Source: Candidatus Thiodiazotropha endoloripes (lineage in GTDB: Bacteria; Pseudomonadota; Gammaproteobacteria; Chromatiales; Chromatiaceae). Taken from it: a stretch of DNA of 64,000 nt. Made by a program: the position numbers and the translations under genes. This document shows, piece by piece, positions 44,667 through 54,442 of this stretch. Below the pieces are notes generated by a model. It did not search any database, had not been told where the DNA came from, and saw only the letters and a list, made by a program, of their open reading frames with translations. The stretch's first letter is position 1. The number at the start of each line of letters is the position of its first letter. The stretch is taken from the NCBI GenBank assembly GCA_001709035.1, contig LVKA01000011.1:744001-808000 (forward strand). Direction: 5' to 3'.

Positions 44667-45652
44667 ACGGCCACCTCCTGGGTACGCAGGTTTTGCGTAC
44701 CGATCACCATCGAGATGATCGCCATGCGGATCGCAATGCCATAGCTGACCTGCTGCAGGATGACGGACTTTGAACCATCCGCCACTTTGGAATCCATTTC
44801 GACACCCCGGTTGATCGGCCCCGGATGCATTACGATGGCATCGGGTTTAGCCATTGCGAGGCGCCTTTCGGTGAGACCGTAGAGACTGAAATACTCATGT
44901 TCGGAGGGGAGTAGAGCGCCCTGCATCCGCTCTTTCTGCAGTCGCAGCATGATGATCACATCCACATCTCTGATGCCTTCGTCGAAATCGTGGTAGACAT
45001 GTACTCCCAGGCTGCGGGCATCGGAGGGCAGCAGGGTTTGCGGCGCCACCACCCGGACTTCGGAGACGCCCAGGGTATTCAGAGCCAGGATCTGGGAGCG
45101 GGCCACCCGGGAGTGAAGGATATCGCCCACGATGGCTACCCGAAGCCCGACGAACTCCCCTTTGTGGCGACGGATGGTGAACATATCCAGCATCGCCTGG
45201 GTAGGATGGGCGTGGCGTCCGTCTCCCGCATTGATTACCCCGACACCAGGGTCGGCGTGCTGGGCGATGAAATGGGCTGCGCCACTGGTGGCGTGGCGGA
45301 CAATAAACATATCCACATGCATCGCTTCCAGATTGCGCAGGGTATCCAGCAGGGTCTCACCTTTGGAGGTGGCCGAGGCGCTGATATTAAGATTGAGTAC
45401 ATCAGCGGAGAGTCTTTTTGCCGCCAGCTCAAAGGTGGTACGGGTACGAGTGCTGTTTTCGAAAAACAGGTTGGCGACCACCTTGCCTCGGCAAAGTGGC
45501 ACCTTTTTTATGGTTCGTTCGGAGACGCCGGTAAATCCCTCTGCGGTATCCAGTATTTCAGTCAGGATCGATCTGTCGAGTCCGTCGATCGTGAGGAAAT
45601 GGAGCAGTCGCTGCTCATCATCGAGTTGTAGTGCTTTGTTACTCAGACTCAT
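44663..45652 (-). CDS. pyrB: Aspartate carbamoyltransferase catalytic subunit
   Basis: PyrB joins aspartate and carbamoyl phosphate in pyrimidine synthesis. The 329 residues show the carbamoyl-phosphate motif [12 protein letters not shown], the HPTQAMLD segment and [12 protein letters not shown]. An N-terminal extension of about 15 residues fits the class that works with a PyrC-like partner. It overlaps both pyrR and pyrC' by four bases. Confidence 0.97.
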   Translation of the reverse strand: MSLSNKALQLDDEQRLLHFLTIDGLDRSILTEILDTAEGFTGVSERTIKKVPLCRGKVVANLFFENSTRTRTTFELAAKRLSADVLNLNISASATSKGETLLDTLRNLEAMHVDMFIVRHATSGAAHFIAQHADPGVGVINAGDGRHAHPTQAMLDMFTIRRHKGEFVGLRVAIVGDILHSRVARSQILALNTLGVSEVRVVAPQTLLPSDARSLGVHVYHDFDEGIRDVDVIIMLRLQKERMQGALLPSEHEYFSLYGLTERRLAMAKPDAIVMHPGPINRGVEMDSKVADGSKSVILQQVSYGIAIRMAIISMVIGTQNLRTQEVAV

Positions 45653-46212
45653 GCGTCCTTGTCCTGCTCATCGCCTCGGGAGGTGCGGTTGGTTTTTGCC
45701 CCGAGAATCAAACCCAACGGATCGGGGCCGATCAGGGTGATGTGTTGATCCGGGTCCAGGCTGGGGTGCAGCCCGGTCACATCCGGCTGGATCGGCAGCT
45801 CCCGGCCACTCCGGTCGACCAGGGTGGCGAGGGTGATCGAGGCGGGTCGACCATAGTCGAAGATCTCATTCAGTGCCGCTCTGATGGTGCGGCCGGTGTG
45901 CAGTACATCATCGACCAATATGATGTGCCGGTCATCCACCGGGATCGGCAGATCGGATGGGTGAACCTCCGGGTTCATACCAATACGGGTGAAGTCGTCC
46001 CGATAAAAAGAGATGTCGAGTGTGCCCAGGGGGTCCCGCAATCCCAGTTCCTGATGGAGTCGTTCCGCCAACCAGACGCCGCCGGTTCGTATGCCAACCA
46101 TCAGCGGGTCGGATATCTCTTTGTCATTGATCAGCGTCCAGATTTTGCCTGCCATGACATCGATCAGGGATTCCACGCCGTCGGCTTGCATGAAGGTTGT
46201 GTTATCGCTCAT
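45649..46212 (-). CDS. pyrR: Bifunctional pyr operon regulator/uracil phosphoribosyltransferase
   Basis: The 187-residue protein is a PRPP-binding phosphoribosyltransferase (motif [28 protein letters not shown]). In Bacillus, PyrR binds pyr mRNA; in Gram-negatives, control of the following pyrB is plausible. No clear pyr leader attenuator was seen before it, since it overlaps ruvX. Confidence 0.93.
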   Translation of the reverse strand: MSDNTTFMQADGVESLIDVMAGKIWTLINDKEISDPLMVGIRTGGVWLAERLHQELGLRDPLGTLDISFYRDDFTRIGMNPEVHPSDLPIPVDDRHIILVDDVLHTGRTIRAALNEIFDYGRPASITLATLVDRSGRELPIQPDVTGLHPSLDPDQHITLIGPDPLGLILGAKTNRTSRGDEQDKDA

Positions 46213-46630
46213 TAAACCAGGTTTCCAATATCAGTTTTGCCGCTACGGCATCATAATCCTCGAGCCGCTTGGCCCGGTGTCCCAACCTGTCCCTGGCCTC
46301 GAAGGAGGTGAAGCGTTCATCTGCCAGATGTACGGTCAGGTGGAAACGACCTTCGAGCTGTCGTGAAAATCGCAATGCGGGTTGTGTGGCATCGGTTTCA
46401 CTATCATCCACATCGAGCGGCAGGCCAACCACCAGAGCCTGAGGTTGCCACTCATTGATTAACTGTTCAATACGTACCCAATCAGGTTTGTGATTGACCA
46501 ACTCCAGGGTTTCAAGCGGCGTTGCCGTACCTGTCAGGGTCTGACCTACCGCCACCCCGATTTTACGCGTACCGAAATCGAAACCCAGCAGGGTACCTGA
46601 GGTTCTCTCTGGATCAGGCGTGTCCGGCAT
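46202..46630 (-). CDS. ruvX: Holliday junction resolvase-like RuvX/YqgF
   Basis: The 142 residues show the RNase H-like fold of YqgF (LLGFDFGTRKIGVAVG, ALVVGLPLDVDD, HLADERFTSFEA, DAVAAKLIL). These proteins take part in rRNA 5'-end processing and possibly in recombination. Overlaps of 17 bases with yqgE and 11 with pyrR mark one operon. Confidence 0.95.
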   Translation of the reverse strand: MPDTPDPERTSGTLLGFDFGTRKIGVAVGQTLTGTATPLETLELVNHKPDWVRIEQLINEWQPQALVVGLPLDVDDSETDATQPALRFSRQLEGRFHLTVHLADERFTSFEARDRLGHRAKRLEDYDAVAAKLILETWFNER

Positions 46631-47171
46631 CGCCGCTCAGCAGGTTCAAGTCTACACCAAGCAGGTCGGCTGCTGCCTGCCAACGCTCCGTGCTGGCTCG
46701 ATTGAATATGATATCGCTTTCGGCAGGGCCGCTCAGCCAGGCATTCTGTGCCAGCTCACTCTCTAATTGGCCTGCTCCCCAGCTGGCATATCCGAGTGCC
46801 ACCAGGTTCTGCTCAGGACCCTTGCCGGCGGCAATCGCCTCGAGGATATCCAAGGATGTGGTGACACTGATCTGCGGGGTGACTTTCAGGGTGGAGGCCC
46901 ACTCTGAATTACTGTCGTGCAGAACGAATCCACGATCACTCTGTACCGGGCCACCTATGTAGACTGACTGTTCAGAAACTTTCTCGGTGGCGATGGGGAT
47001 CTTCAGCTGTTCAAATATGTCAGCCAGATGAAGTTCCATGGGACGATTGATGACAATGCCCATGGCGCCATCGCTGGAGTGCTCGCAGATGTAGGTCACC
47101 GTATGGAAAAAATTCGGATCCTCAAGCTGCGGCATAGCGATGAGAAAGTGGTTGGTCAGATTAGAAGACAT
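46614..47171 (-). CDS. yqgE: YqgE/AlgH family protein
   Basis: The 185-residue product fits YqgE/AlgH: NLTNHFLIAMPQLEDPNFFH at the start, GAMGIVINRPM, VYIGGPVQSDRGFVLH, and YASWGAGQLESELAQNAWL. The exact role is unknown; AlgH was linked to alginate gene control. ATG 47169-47171 is preferred to a TTG at 47186 because family proteins start there. Confidence 0.94.
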   Translation of the reverse strand: MSSNLTNHFLIAMPQLEDPNFFHTVTYICEHSSDGAMGIVINRPMELHLADIFEQLKIPIATEKVSEQSVYIGGPVQSDRGFVLHDSNSEWASTLKVTPQISVTTSLDILEAIAAGKGPEQNLVALGYASWGAGQLESELAQNAWLSGPAESDIIFNRASTERWQAAADLLGVDLNLLSGDAGHA

Positions 47172-47209
47172 AGTGCTAGTATCCAATCGCTGGCTTAATG
47201 CTGCAACTG

Positions 47210-48058
47210 TTATTCTGCGTTGAGTTTGCCACTGCGAAGAAATTGCCAGGTCCGGGTGATGTCCAGGATATCAGTCTCTTTGCGGATTTCATTGGGAAAG
47301 GGTGAAAATGGTGCTGCCAGACGGACGATGCGTATCGCCGAATCATCAAGGATTTTATGTCCCGAAGAGTGCAATACACGGATCTGATCAACACTGCCGT
47401 CCGCTTTAACGGCAACATGCAGCACCAGGTTGCCGTATAGCCGGCCCCGCTTCGCTTGATCCGGGTAGTTGAGGTTACCGATCCGCTCAACCTTGCGGCG
47501 CCAAGCATCGAGATAAGAGGCATATTTATACTCTTTAGTACTGGCGCTGATCGCTTTGCGCTTGGGGAGCTTGGCGTAGGCCTCAGACTTTCTCTCCAGC
47601 TCAGCGGTGAGTCGGGCGATCTCCATGTTCTTACTGTTCAACAGTTGGCTGGCCGTGGGCAGGGGTTGTCGCTCTACGATGCGGCTATCGACCGGTGCCT
47701 GCTGTTCGGATTGTTCTGTCGTCAGTGGCTGGGTCTGGCTCACCGGTTGTTGCAATGCGGGGGGTGTCTGAGCGGCCTGTGGAGGTGCTGGAGGTTCAGG
47801 CGTTTGTGGCTTTTCCTGCTCCCTTTTTTCACCGTCGCCGCTCTGAGCAACCTGTGCCAGGTAGTCTGCCTGCTCATCCTCTTCCGGCTGCTGCTTGGGT
47901 TGCCGGACCACCATGACCTCAAGACTCTGTTGTTGGTATTCAGGTTTGCTCGGGTCAAACGGTTTGAAGGTAATGCCGAGAATGATAAAGGCGTGCAGCG
48001 CTGTGGCGACAAACAGACCGATGCCCAGCATGTCATTGTGATTATGGGTGGAGATCAT
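47210..48058 (-). CDS. tonB: TonB-family energy transducer
   Basis: The 282-residue protein has one N-terminal membrane segment (residues about 11-30, LGIGLFVATALHAFIILGIT), a long Pro/Gln-rich periplasmic stretch (about 50-130) and a C-terminal TonB domain (NYPDQAKRGRLYGNLVL, HSSGHKILDDSAIRIV). It would transmit proton-motive force to outer-membrane receptors. ExbB/ExbD are not near. It overlaps gshB by four bases; this place between gshB and yqgE is common in Pseudomonas-like genomes. Confidence 0.92.
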   Translation of the reverse strand: MISTHNHNDMLGIGLFVATALHAFIILGITFKPFDPSKPEYQQQSLEVMVVRQPKQQPEEDEQADYLAQVAQSGDGEKREQEKPQTPEPPAPPQAAQTPPALQQPVSQTQPLTTEQSEQQAPVDSRIVERQPLPTASQLLNSKNMEIARLTAELERKSEAYAKLPKRKAISASTKEYKYASYLDAWRRKVERIGNLNYPDQAKRGRLYGNLVLHVAVKADGSVDQIRVLHSSGHKILDDSAIRIVRLAAPFSPFPNEIRKETDILDITRTWQFLRSGKLNAE

Positions 48059-49005
48059 TTATTCAGTCTAGCCGCTATCGCATCCATCAGATCTGAGGCG
48101 ATATCCAGATCGTAAATCTTGTCCAGCTCCCGGATACAGGTGGGACTGGTGACATTGATTTCCGTCAGGTAGTCTCCGATCACATCCAGTCCGGCAAATA
48201 GAATGCCCCGTTGTTTGAGTTGCGGTGCAACCTGACGCGCAATCCAGAAGTCCCGTTCAGACAGGGGCACCCCTTCACCCCGGCCGCCAGCGGCCAGATT
48301 GCCTCTGGTCTCGCCGGCCGCAGGAATTCTGGCCAAGGCATAAGGAACCGGTTCACCATCGATCATCAGGATACGTTTATCGCCTTTGCTGATCTCAGGG
48401 ATAAAGCGTTGGGCCATGGCGAATTGGCTGCCGTGCTGTGTCAGGGTCTCGATAATCACCCCGAGATTGGGGTCCTGCTCAGTGATGCGGAAGATGGAGG
48501 CGCCACCCATGCCGCCCAGGGGTTTAACGATGATGTCTTTGTGTTGACGATGAAACTCCCTGATCTCCGCTTCTTTGCGGCTGACCAGCGTGGCCGGCGT
48601 GCATTCGGGGAAATAGGCGGTAAACAGCTTCTCATTGGCATCCCGCAAGCTGTTTGGCCGGTTGACCACCAGGCAGCCCTGTGACTCGGCCTGCTCCAGT
48701 AGATAGGTGGTGTAGATGTATTCCATGTCGAAGGGGGGATCCTTACGCATCAGAACCACATCCAGGTGATGCAGGGGTAATTGCTGACGCTGGCCAAATT
48801 CAAACCAGTTTTCAGCATTGTCAGTAACTTGCAACTGTCTGGACTCTGCCCAACAGACCCCTTCCCGAAGCGAGAGGTCCTGCTGTTGCAGGTAGTGGAT
48901 CTGCCAACCGCGACGCTGGGCTGCCAGCAACATGGCGAAGGTGCTGTCTTTCTCTATTTTGATGGTCTCTATGGGGTCCATCACCACGCCAAGCTGAATC
49001 GTCAT
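48055..49005 (-). CDS. gshB: Glutathione synthetase
   Basis: GshB adds glycine to gamma-glutamylcysteine with ATP. The 316 residues show the N-terminal domain start QLGVVMDPIETIKIEKDSTF, MRKDPPFDMEYIY, the ATP-grasp region VKPLGGMGGASIFRI, NLAAGGRGEGVPLSE and the end GLDVIGDYLTEINVTSPTC. It is the first gene of the eight-gene operon ending with pyrK. Glutathione made here is also used by Grx4. Confidence 0.97.
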   Translation of the reverse strand: MTIQLGVVMDPIETIKIEKDSTFAMLLAAQRRGWQIHYLQQQDLSLREGVCWAESRQLQVTDNAENWFEFGQRQQLPLHHLDVVLMRKDPPFDMEYIYTTYLLEQAESQGCLVVNRPNSLRDANEKLFTAYFPECTPATLVSRKEAEIREFHRQHKDIIVKPLGGMGGASIFRITEQDPNLGVIIETLTQHGSQFAMAQRFIPEISKGDKRILMIDGEPVPYALARIPAAGETRGNLAAGGRGEGVPLSERDFWIARQVAPQLKQRGILFAGLDVIGDYLTEINVTSPTCIRELDKIYDLDIASDLMDAIAARLNK

Positions 49006-49485
49006 CTGTGTCTACTGGTCCGCTGGAAAAGTGTAGCTTGCATTATTTGCTGGGGGGGATTGTTAATCAAGCTCCTTAAGTTTTTCAATGGTTTGCCGCT
49101 AGAAGGACTTACATGTTGTGAGGAACAGCTAGTTTCGACCCCTAAGTTTATGAATTGGGAAGTATATTCTTGATGCAAATAGGTTGTCTTGCTATTTTGT
49201 GGGGTAGATCTAGCGTAGCGTTCCATGCTGTTTGACGATTTCAGTCTGACGATCTGAAGCTGCGTTGTATTCAGATCCGGGAGACAGATTGTTCCGATTG
49301 GCTGGGGGCATGCAGGCTTGCAGTTGAAGTTGATCTGAACAGATTGTGAAAATCGTCGACAGAATCGAACGCTACATCGGGTTAAGGATTTGACCGAAAG
49401 GGAGGAGAGCCACTGCACATAAGATCAAATTAAAAACTTGCGCAGTGTTGTCAATCATTGCTGATTATTAGAGAGGTGTGTTGCT
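49006..49485. other. 480-base region between divergent genes, no gene seen
   Basis: The two flanking genes diverge, so it must hold both promoters. Open frames inside it have no credible start or composition. No clear hairpin, repeat or binding-site consensus was recognised. Confidence 0.5.
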
Positions 49486-49872
49486 ATGGCGACACAAACC
49501 ACCAGTTTCGGAAATTTGGACTGCGCAAGCTTGAAATATCCGGCGATTCTTCTGACTATGCTCGGCTTGCTGGTGCAACCCGCAGTCGCACAGGACGACG
49601 ATTATCTGTCGGAGATATCTGCAGAGGCCAGTAAGATCGATTCCAAATTACCAACGCAGGGAGAGGAGAAACAAGACCAGGACGGTTTAACGGACGAGAA
49701 TGCAGCTCAAATTGCATTTGAAGAGGATTTGAAATCGCGTTATCTGGGTAGCTACACCTTTTATAAGAAACTCCCCAGGCGGGCCAGGGAAGAGGTCTAT
49801 GAGGAGTATAAAGGCGGAGCCTCGATCGATGAGATCAGGCAGAAAATTATGAATCGATTTTTAAATCAATAG
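49486..49872 (+). CDS. Unrecognised small exported protein
   Basis: I do not recognise this 128-residue protein. It has a hydrophobic signal segment (YPAILLTMLGLLVQPAVA, cleaved near AVAQ), an acidic middle (EISAEASKIDSKLPTQ) and a basic, helical C terminus (SYTFYKKLPRRAREEVYEEY, then ASIDEIRQKIMNRFL). A GAGAGGTG ribosome site precedes the ATG. It is upstream of the rhodanese and Pil-Chp genes on the same strand, with 81 bases to the next gene; it may be linked to them. Confidence 0.75.
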   Translation: MATQTTSFGNLDCASLKYPAILLTMLGLLVQPAVAQDDDYLSEISAEASKIDSKLPTQGEEKQDQDGLTDENAAQIAFEEDLKSRYLGSYTFYKKLPRRAREEVYEEYKGGASIDEIRQKIMNRFLNQ

Positions 49873-49953
49873 CTATGCAACCCGCTTGGAAAATTTTACA
49901 AGAATCACTCCATGTCCCCAACGTTCGATCAATTTTAGTCTGAAGGTAACGTG

Positions 49954-50685
49954 ATGAATCGCTGTGTTAACCTGATATGTCGAATCCTGCTGATGCTATC
50001 ACCGCTGGTGGCCGTTGCCGATGAGACGGCAGAAGCCAAACAGGGAGATGATCTTGCAGTCAAGTTGTCGTCTGAAAAACCGTTCACTTTTGTTATACAT
50101 GAAGGTCGATCCATACGGGTGCAACGGATACAGGATCCCGAGTATCAGCTCAAAGGCTACTATGCCAAAACGGCGCGCAAGTGCCCGCCGTTTTGCTTGC
50201 AACCGATGCAGGTTGATCCTCGGGTCGCCACCATCGGGGAGATAGAGCTTTTTGATTTCATGGAAGGAGAGTTGAGAGATAAAACCGGCCTGTTAATTGA
50301 TGCGCGCACGGCTGAGTGGTTTAATCGTGGCACGATTCCCGGCTCCATCAATCTTCCTTTTACACAACTGAGCAAGCCGGGGACCGCTGAAATGGAGCAA
50401 GCGTTACTACTCTTCGGTGCACGACCAAGAGTCGATGTGGGTGCGATTTCCCTGAAACTGGAAGAGCTTGGCCTGCTGGGAGATGGAGAGAAAACCGAGA
50501 AATGGGATTTTAGCAATGCCAAGAGCCTGGTTCTCTGGTGTAATGGTCCTGAATGTGGTCAATCTCCCCGGGCGATTAAGGGCTTGTTAAAAGTGGGTTA
50601 CCCAGCAGATAAGATTGCCTATTACCGGGGTGGTATGCAGTTGTGGCAGCTATGGGGACTGACAACTGTCGTACCGGGAGAGTGA
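49954..50685 (+). CDS. Periplasmic rhodanese-like protein
   Basis: The 243-residue protein begins with a signal peptide (CRILLMLSPLVAVADE) and has a rhodanese domain from about residue 100 (LLIDARTAEWFNRGTIPGSI). The active-site loop is in LVLWCNGPECGQSPRA, with catalytic Cys likely and a second Cys near. Such proteins carry persulfide sulfur. The family is close to rhodaneses found with PQQ/methylotroph genes. The ATG at 49954 follows AAGGTAAC. It sits 40 bases before pilG. Confidence 0.85.
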   Translation: MNRCVNLICRILLMLSPLVAVADETAEAKQGDDLAVKLSSEKPFTFVIHEGRSIRVQRIQDPEYQLKGYYAKTARKCPPFCLQPMQVDPRVATIGEIELFDFMEGELRDKTGLLIDARTAEWFNRGTIPGSINLPFTQLSKPGTAEMEQALLLFGARPRVDVGAISLKLEELGLLGDGEKTEKWDFSNAKSLVLWCNGPECGQSPRAIKGLLKVGYPADKIAYYRGGMQLWQLWGLTTVVPGE

Positions 50686-50725
50686 TTGTTTGTTATGTAT
50701 ATGCCCGTGACATGAGGATTTCAAC

Positions 50726-51130
50726 GTGAGTGGTGATGAAACTGAAAAGGACATCTCTGGTGTCAGAGTCATGGTCATCGATGATAGTAAGACAATTCGG
50801 CGTACCGCCGAAAGTCTATTGAAAAAGGCGGGCTGTGAGGTATCCACGGCGACGGATGGTTTTGAGGCATTGGCGATGATCGCCGACCATCATCCGGATG
50901 TGATTTTCGTCGATATCATGATGCCGCGTCTTGATGGCTATCAGACCTGTGCACTGATTAAACATAATGATGTGTATAAGAATATTCCCGTGATCATGCT
51001 ATCCAGTAAGGATGGCCTGTTCGACCGTGCGCGGGGCAGGATTGTGGGTTCAGAGCAGTATCTGACGAAGCCGTTTACCAAGGATGAGCTGTTAGGTGCA
51101 ATTCGTCGATATGTGAATACTGCGGCTTAG
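50726..51130 (+). CDS. pilG: Twitching response regulator PilG
   Basis: The 134-residue single-domain receiver matches PilG: VMVIDDSKTIRRTAESLLKK, phosphoacceptor Asp in VIFVDIMMPRLDGYQTCALI, and YLTKPFTKDELL. In Pseudomonas, PilG promotes type IV pilus extension and cAMP output in the Pil-Chp pathway. The GTG start follows AGGA. It is the first gene of pilGHIJ-chpA-chpC. Confidence 0.93.
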   Translation: MSGDETEKDISGVRVMVIDDSKTIRRTAESLLKKAGCEVSTATDGFEALAMIADHHPDVIFVDIMMPRLDGYQTCALIKHNDVYKNIPVIMLSSKDGLFDRARGRIVGSEQYLTKPFTKDELLGAIRRYVNTAA

Positions 51131-51263
51131 TATTAACGAGTCCTAATATACTGATTGGTGCGATTTGGTTTGAGATGGCTGCAATCTGCAAGGATGTAGG
51201 CTTGTTTTAAAGACATTCCGTGGTCAGCCGATAAGGACTAGAACCAACGGGCAGAGAGATTCG

Positions 51264-51701
51264 ATGATCAAAAATATATTTCGCAAGGGTCGCGAGCAAG
51301 AAGAAGAGAGCAATCACCCGGTTAGCGGAGAGGCTAAGGGCAGGATTCTCGTGGTCGATGATTCGCCCACCGAAGTAGTTGTTTTCAAAAAAATTCTTAC
51401 CAAACAGGGATACCAGATTCTGGTTGCCAGTGATGGACAGGAAGGGGTGGAGATGGCGAAAAAGGAGTTGCCTGATCTGATTCTGATGGATGTGGTGATG
51501 CCGGTGCTGAATGGATTTCAGGCAACCCGGCAGTTAAAGAATGACGACTCCACCGCTAATATTCCTGTGATCATGGTGACCACCAAAGATCAACAGACAG
51601 ATATCAACTGGGGAATGCGCCAGGGCGCCGATGAATACATGGTGAAGCCAGTCTCTCCAGCGGAACTTCTCAACAAGATTAAGGCATTGATCAATGCCTA
51701 A
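51264..51701 (+). CDS. pilH: Twitching response regulator PilH
   Basis: The 145-residue receiver protein has an N-terminal extension of about 28 residues, then ILVVDDSPTEVVVFKKIL, phosphoacceptor Asp in LILMDVVMPVLNGFQATRQL, and YMVKPVSPAELL. In Pseudomonas, PilH dampens the pathway or promotes pilus retraction. The stop overlaps the pilI start by eight bases. Confidence 0.92.
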   Translation: MIKNIFRKGREQEEESNHPVSGEAKGRILVVDDSPTEVVVFKKILTKQGYQILVASDGQEGVEMAKKELPDLILMDVVMPVLNGFQATRQLKNDDSTANIPVIMVTTKDQQTDINWGMRQGADEYMVKPVSPAELLNKIKALINA

Positions 51702-52263
51702 TGACGCCATGCAACAGAGCGTTATAGAGTCGCCCCAGGGGGTTGTCCAGTTACTCGCTAGTCTGGAACAACGCAGCCGGGACAATGCAAAAGGACTACC
51801 CCAGCAGGAGCTGATACAGAGTTACTGGGAAGGGGTGATGTTCTATGTGGGCGACAGTCGCTTTATTGCACCTTTGAGCAGCGTCAAAGAGATTCTCAAT
51901 TACCCCTCTGCACTGACACCGGTACCCGGTTCAAAACCCTGGATGATGGGGGTCGCCAATGTGCGAGGCACCCTGATACCGGTAATCGATCTACAACTGT
52001 TTCTGATTGGTGAGAAGACCCGGCGAACCCGCCGAAGCCGGGTGCTGGTGTTCACCATTGGAAGTGGTTTGAGTGGCGTACTGGTAGGCGAGATGGTCGG
52101 TATGCGCCATTTCACCAGAGAGACTGCAAAAGAAGTGCAGATGGTTAGCGAAAATTTTACAAAATATGTTCAGTTTGAATTTGATCAGGACGGCATGGCT
52201 TGGCCGGTCTTCAGTCTGCAGGCGCTGGCCGATGACCCGGTTTTTCAGATCGCGGCAACCTGA
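51694..52263 (+). CDS. pilI: CheW-like adaptor PilI
   Basis: The 189 residues form a CheW domain (WEGVMFYVGDSRFIAPLSSV, GVANVRGTLIPVIDLQLFL). PilI links the receptor PilJ to the kinase ChpA. It starts inside the end of pilH and lies 56 bases before pilJ. Confidence 0.92.
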   Translation: MPNDAMQQSVIESPQGVVQLLASLEQRSRDNAKGLPQQELIQSYWEGVMFYVGDSRFIAPLSSVKEILNYPSALTPVPGSKPWMMGVANVRGTLIPVIDLQLFLIGEKTRRTRRSRVLVFTIGSGLSGVLVGEMVGMRHFTRETAKEVQMVSENFTKYVQFEFDQDGMAWPVFSLQALADDPVFQIAAT

Positions 52264-52319
52264 TGCCATGAGAGTTACTGAACTTAGGATTTGGGCTTAA
52301 GCTTTCGGGAGAAAGAAGA

Positions 52320-54362
52320 ATGAAAGGCAAACGCGTGGGCGGTACCCTGCCCTCAAATAAGGTCATCACCATTTTGGCTGTTTTGGTGCTGGTGTCTCTT
52401 ATCCTGGCACTGGTGACCTTCTTGCACACAACCCAGCAGGAGTCCTACGACGAACAGTATCTGATCCGTGCTGCAGAGCAGCAGGTACTTGCACAACGTA
52501 TTGCGAAATACGCCCTCTCGGCAGCTCGAGGTGAGCTTGAATCATTCAAGCCTCTGCAAAAGAGCCGTGATCGGTTTGAGAACATCATGTGGGAGCTGAA
52601 GAACGGGGGTGGCGCAGCCAGCGATCTGCCCGGATCTCCGGATGAAGTGAAGACCGAATTGGGCGATCTTGAGAATAAATGGCTGGCACTGCGCAGCAAT
52701 ATTGATGAAATTCTCAAAGCCCAGGAGAACATTCTGGCAATCGATGAGTTCTCCGCCATCATTTCCGAATTTGTTCCGCAGCTTCAGGAGCTGTCGGAAG
52801 AGCTGGCCGAAGTGCTGATCAACAGTAATGCGCCCAGACGCCAGGTCTATATCGCCACCGAACAGGAGATGTTGATCCAGCGTATCAACTCCAACGTCAA
52901 CCAGGTCCTGGACGGGGGGCAGAAAACCGCCGCTGCGATCGATCAGTTCAGCCGAGACGCGGATCTGTTTGGCCGAATCCTTGAGGGGTTGAAAAACGGC
53001 GACTCAGAGATGGGTATCTCCAAAGTTAAGGACAAGATCGCCTCGCAGCGACTGGATGACGTAGCCACCCTGTTTACCACCATTCAAGATAATGCCACCG
53101 AGATTATTCAGAATATCCCGGATGTACTGCCGGCACTGGAAGCTGCCTCCATGGTCAATGCCTCATCGGATCAAGCCAGTGATGCAGCTGAAACCCTGAT
53201 TGCCGCTTACGGTAAGTCGCCTGGGCGTTTTGCCGTGCTTGGCATCAAAGCGGGTCCCGGCATGATCGCCGTGTTCGGTGGCGCCGCCTTACTCTTCCTG
53301 GTACTGCTCGGTATGCAACTGGTTGTCGATGCGCAGCGTCGTGAGTTGGCAAGTAAGCAGCAGAATGAGAACAACCAGAAGGCGATCCTGCAGCTGCTGG
53401 ATGAGATGGGTGACCTGGCGGATGGTGACCTGACCGTGACCGCCAGTGTGACGGAAGACATTACCGGCGCCATTGCAGACTCGATCAACTACGCCATCGA
53501 GGCGCTTCGCGAACTGGTTACCACCATCAATACAACCTCGGACCAGGTCTCCAGCGCGACCCAGGAGAGTCGGGCAACCGCGATGCACCTTGCTGAAGCG
53601 AGTGAGCATCAGGCGGAACAGATCACCCAGGCGAATGGTTCTATCGGTGAGATGACCGGCGCAATCGATCAGATGTCCCAGGATGCGACCGAGTCGGCTG
53701 AAGTTGCCAAACGTTCGGTTGAGATCGCCGGCACCGGTGCCGAGACGGTGCGCAACACCATCGCCGGTATGGATAACATCCGTGAACAGATTCAGGAAAC
53801 TTCGAAGCGAATCAAACGACTCGGTGAGAGTTCCCAGGAGATCGGTGACATCGTTGAGCTGATCGACGACATCGCGGATCAGACCAATATCCTCGCCTTG
53901 AACGCAGCCATGCAGGCCGCCATGGCGGGTGAGGCAGGGCGCGGTTTTGCGGTGGTTGCGGACGAGGTACAGCGTCTTGCGGAGCGTTCAATCAACGCCA
54001 CCAAACAGATCGAAGCACTGGTAAAAACCATTCAGGCGGATACCAACGAAGCGGTGACCTCCATGGAAGCCAGTACTTCAGGTGTGGTCAAGGGGGCTAC
54101 CCTGGCGGAAGACGCGGGTGAAGCGCTGAAAGAGATCGAGAGCGTATCTCAATATATCGCTGATCTCACCGGTAAAATCGCTACCTCCGCTCAGACCCAG
54201 TCTGACCAGGCGGTCAATGTAAAAGATACCATGAGTGTCATTCAGGAGATCACCAATCAGACGTCCGAGGGTACGCATCAGACCGCGAACTCCATCGGGG
54301 CCTTGGCCGATCTATCGGATCAGCTGCAAAAGTCGGTTGCCGGTTTCCGTCTGCCAGCCTGA
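52320..54362 (+). CDS. pilJ: Type IV pilus methyl-accepting chemotaxis protein PilJ
   Basis: The 680-residue receptor has a first membrane helix (residues about 15-38, [20 protein letters not shown]), a periplasmic helical region with two PilJ-type segments ([20 protein letters not shown], and [20 protein letters not shown]), a second helix near 320-345 and a HAMP domain. The long cytoplasmic coiled coil has the signalling tip [25 protein letters not shown] precedes the ATG. It would sense surface contact through pili and signal to ChpA. Confidence 0.94.
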   Translation: MKGKRVGGTLPSNKVITILAVLVLVSLILALVTFLHTTQQESYDEQYLIRAAEQQVLAQRIAKYALSAARGELESFKPLQKSRDRFENIMWELKNGGGAASDLPGSPDEVKTELGDLENKWLALRSNIDEILKAQENILAIDEFSAIISEFVPQLQELSEELAEVLINSNAPRRQVYIATEQEMLIQRINSNVNQVLDGGQKTAAAIDQFSRDADLFGRILEGLKNGDSEMGISKVKDKIASQRLDDVATLFTTIQDNATEIIQNIPDVLPALEAASMVNASSDQASDAAETLIAAYGKSPGRFAVLGIKAGPGMIAVFGGAALLFLVLLGMQLVVDAQRRELASKQQNENNQKAILQLLDEMGDLADGDLTVTASVTEDITGAIADSINYAIEALRELVTTINTTSDQVSSATQESRATAMHLAEASEHQAEQITQANGSIGEMTGAIDQMSQDATESAEVAKRSVEIAGTGAETVRNTIAGMDNIREQIQETSKRIKRLGESSQEIGDIVELIDDIADQTNILALNAAMQAAMAGEAGRGFAVVADEVQRLAERSINATKQIEALVKTIQADTNEAVTSMEASTSGVVKGATLAEDAGEALKEIESVSQYIADLTGKIATSAQTQSDQAVNVKDTMSVIQEITNQTSEGTHQTANSIGALADLSDQLQKSVAGFRLPA

Positions 54363-54442
54363 TCCCCTGAAGGCAACCCATAAGGCATGATGACAAGCAT
54401 GATCGAGAGCCGACGCGGTCTCCAGACAGGAGTGCAACGCAT

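Noticed and set aside
47456-48115. Open frame antisense to tonB (219 codons)
   Set aside because: Mirror of the Pro/Gln-rich TonB linker; no independent support.
49002-49418. Open frame in the gap before 49486
   Set aside because: No ribosome site and a composition unlike the real genes; more likely promoter DNA.
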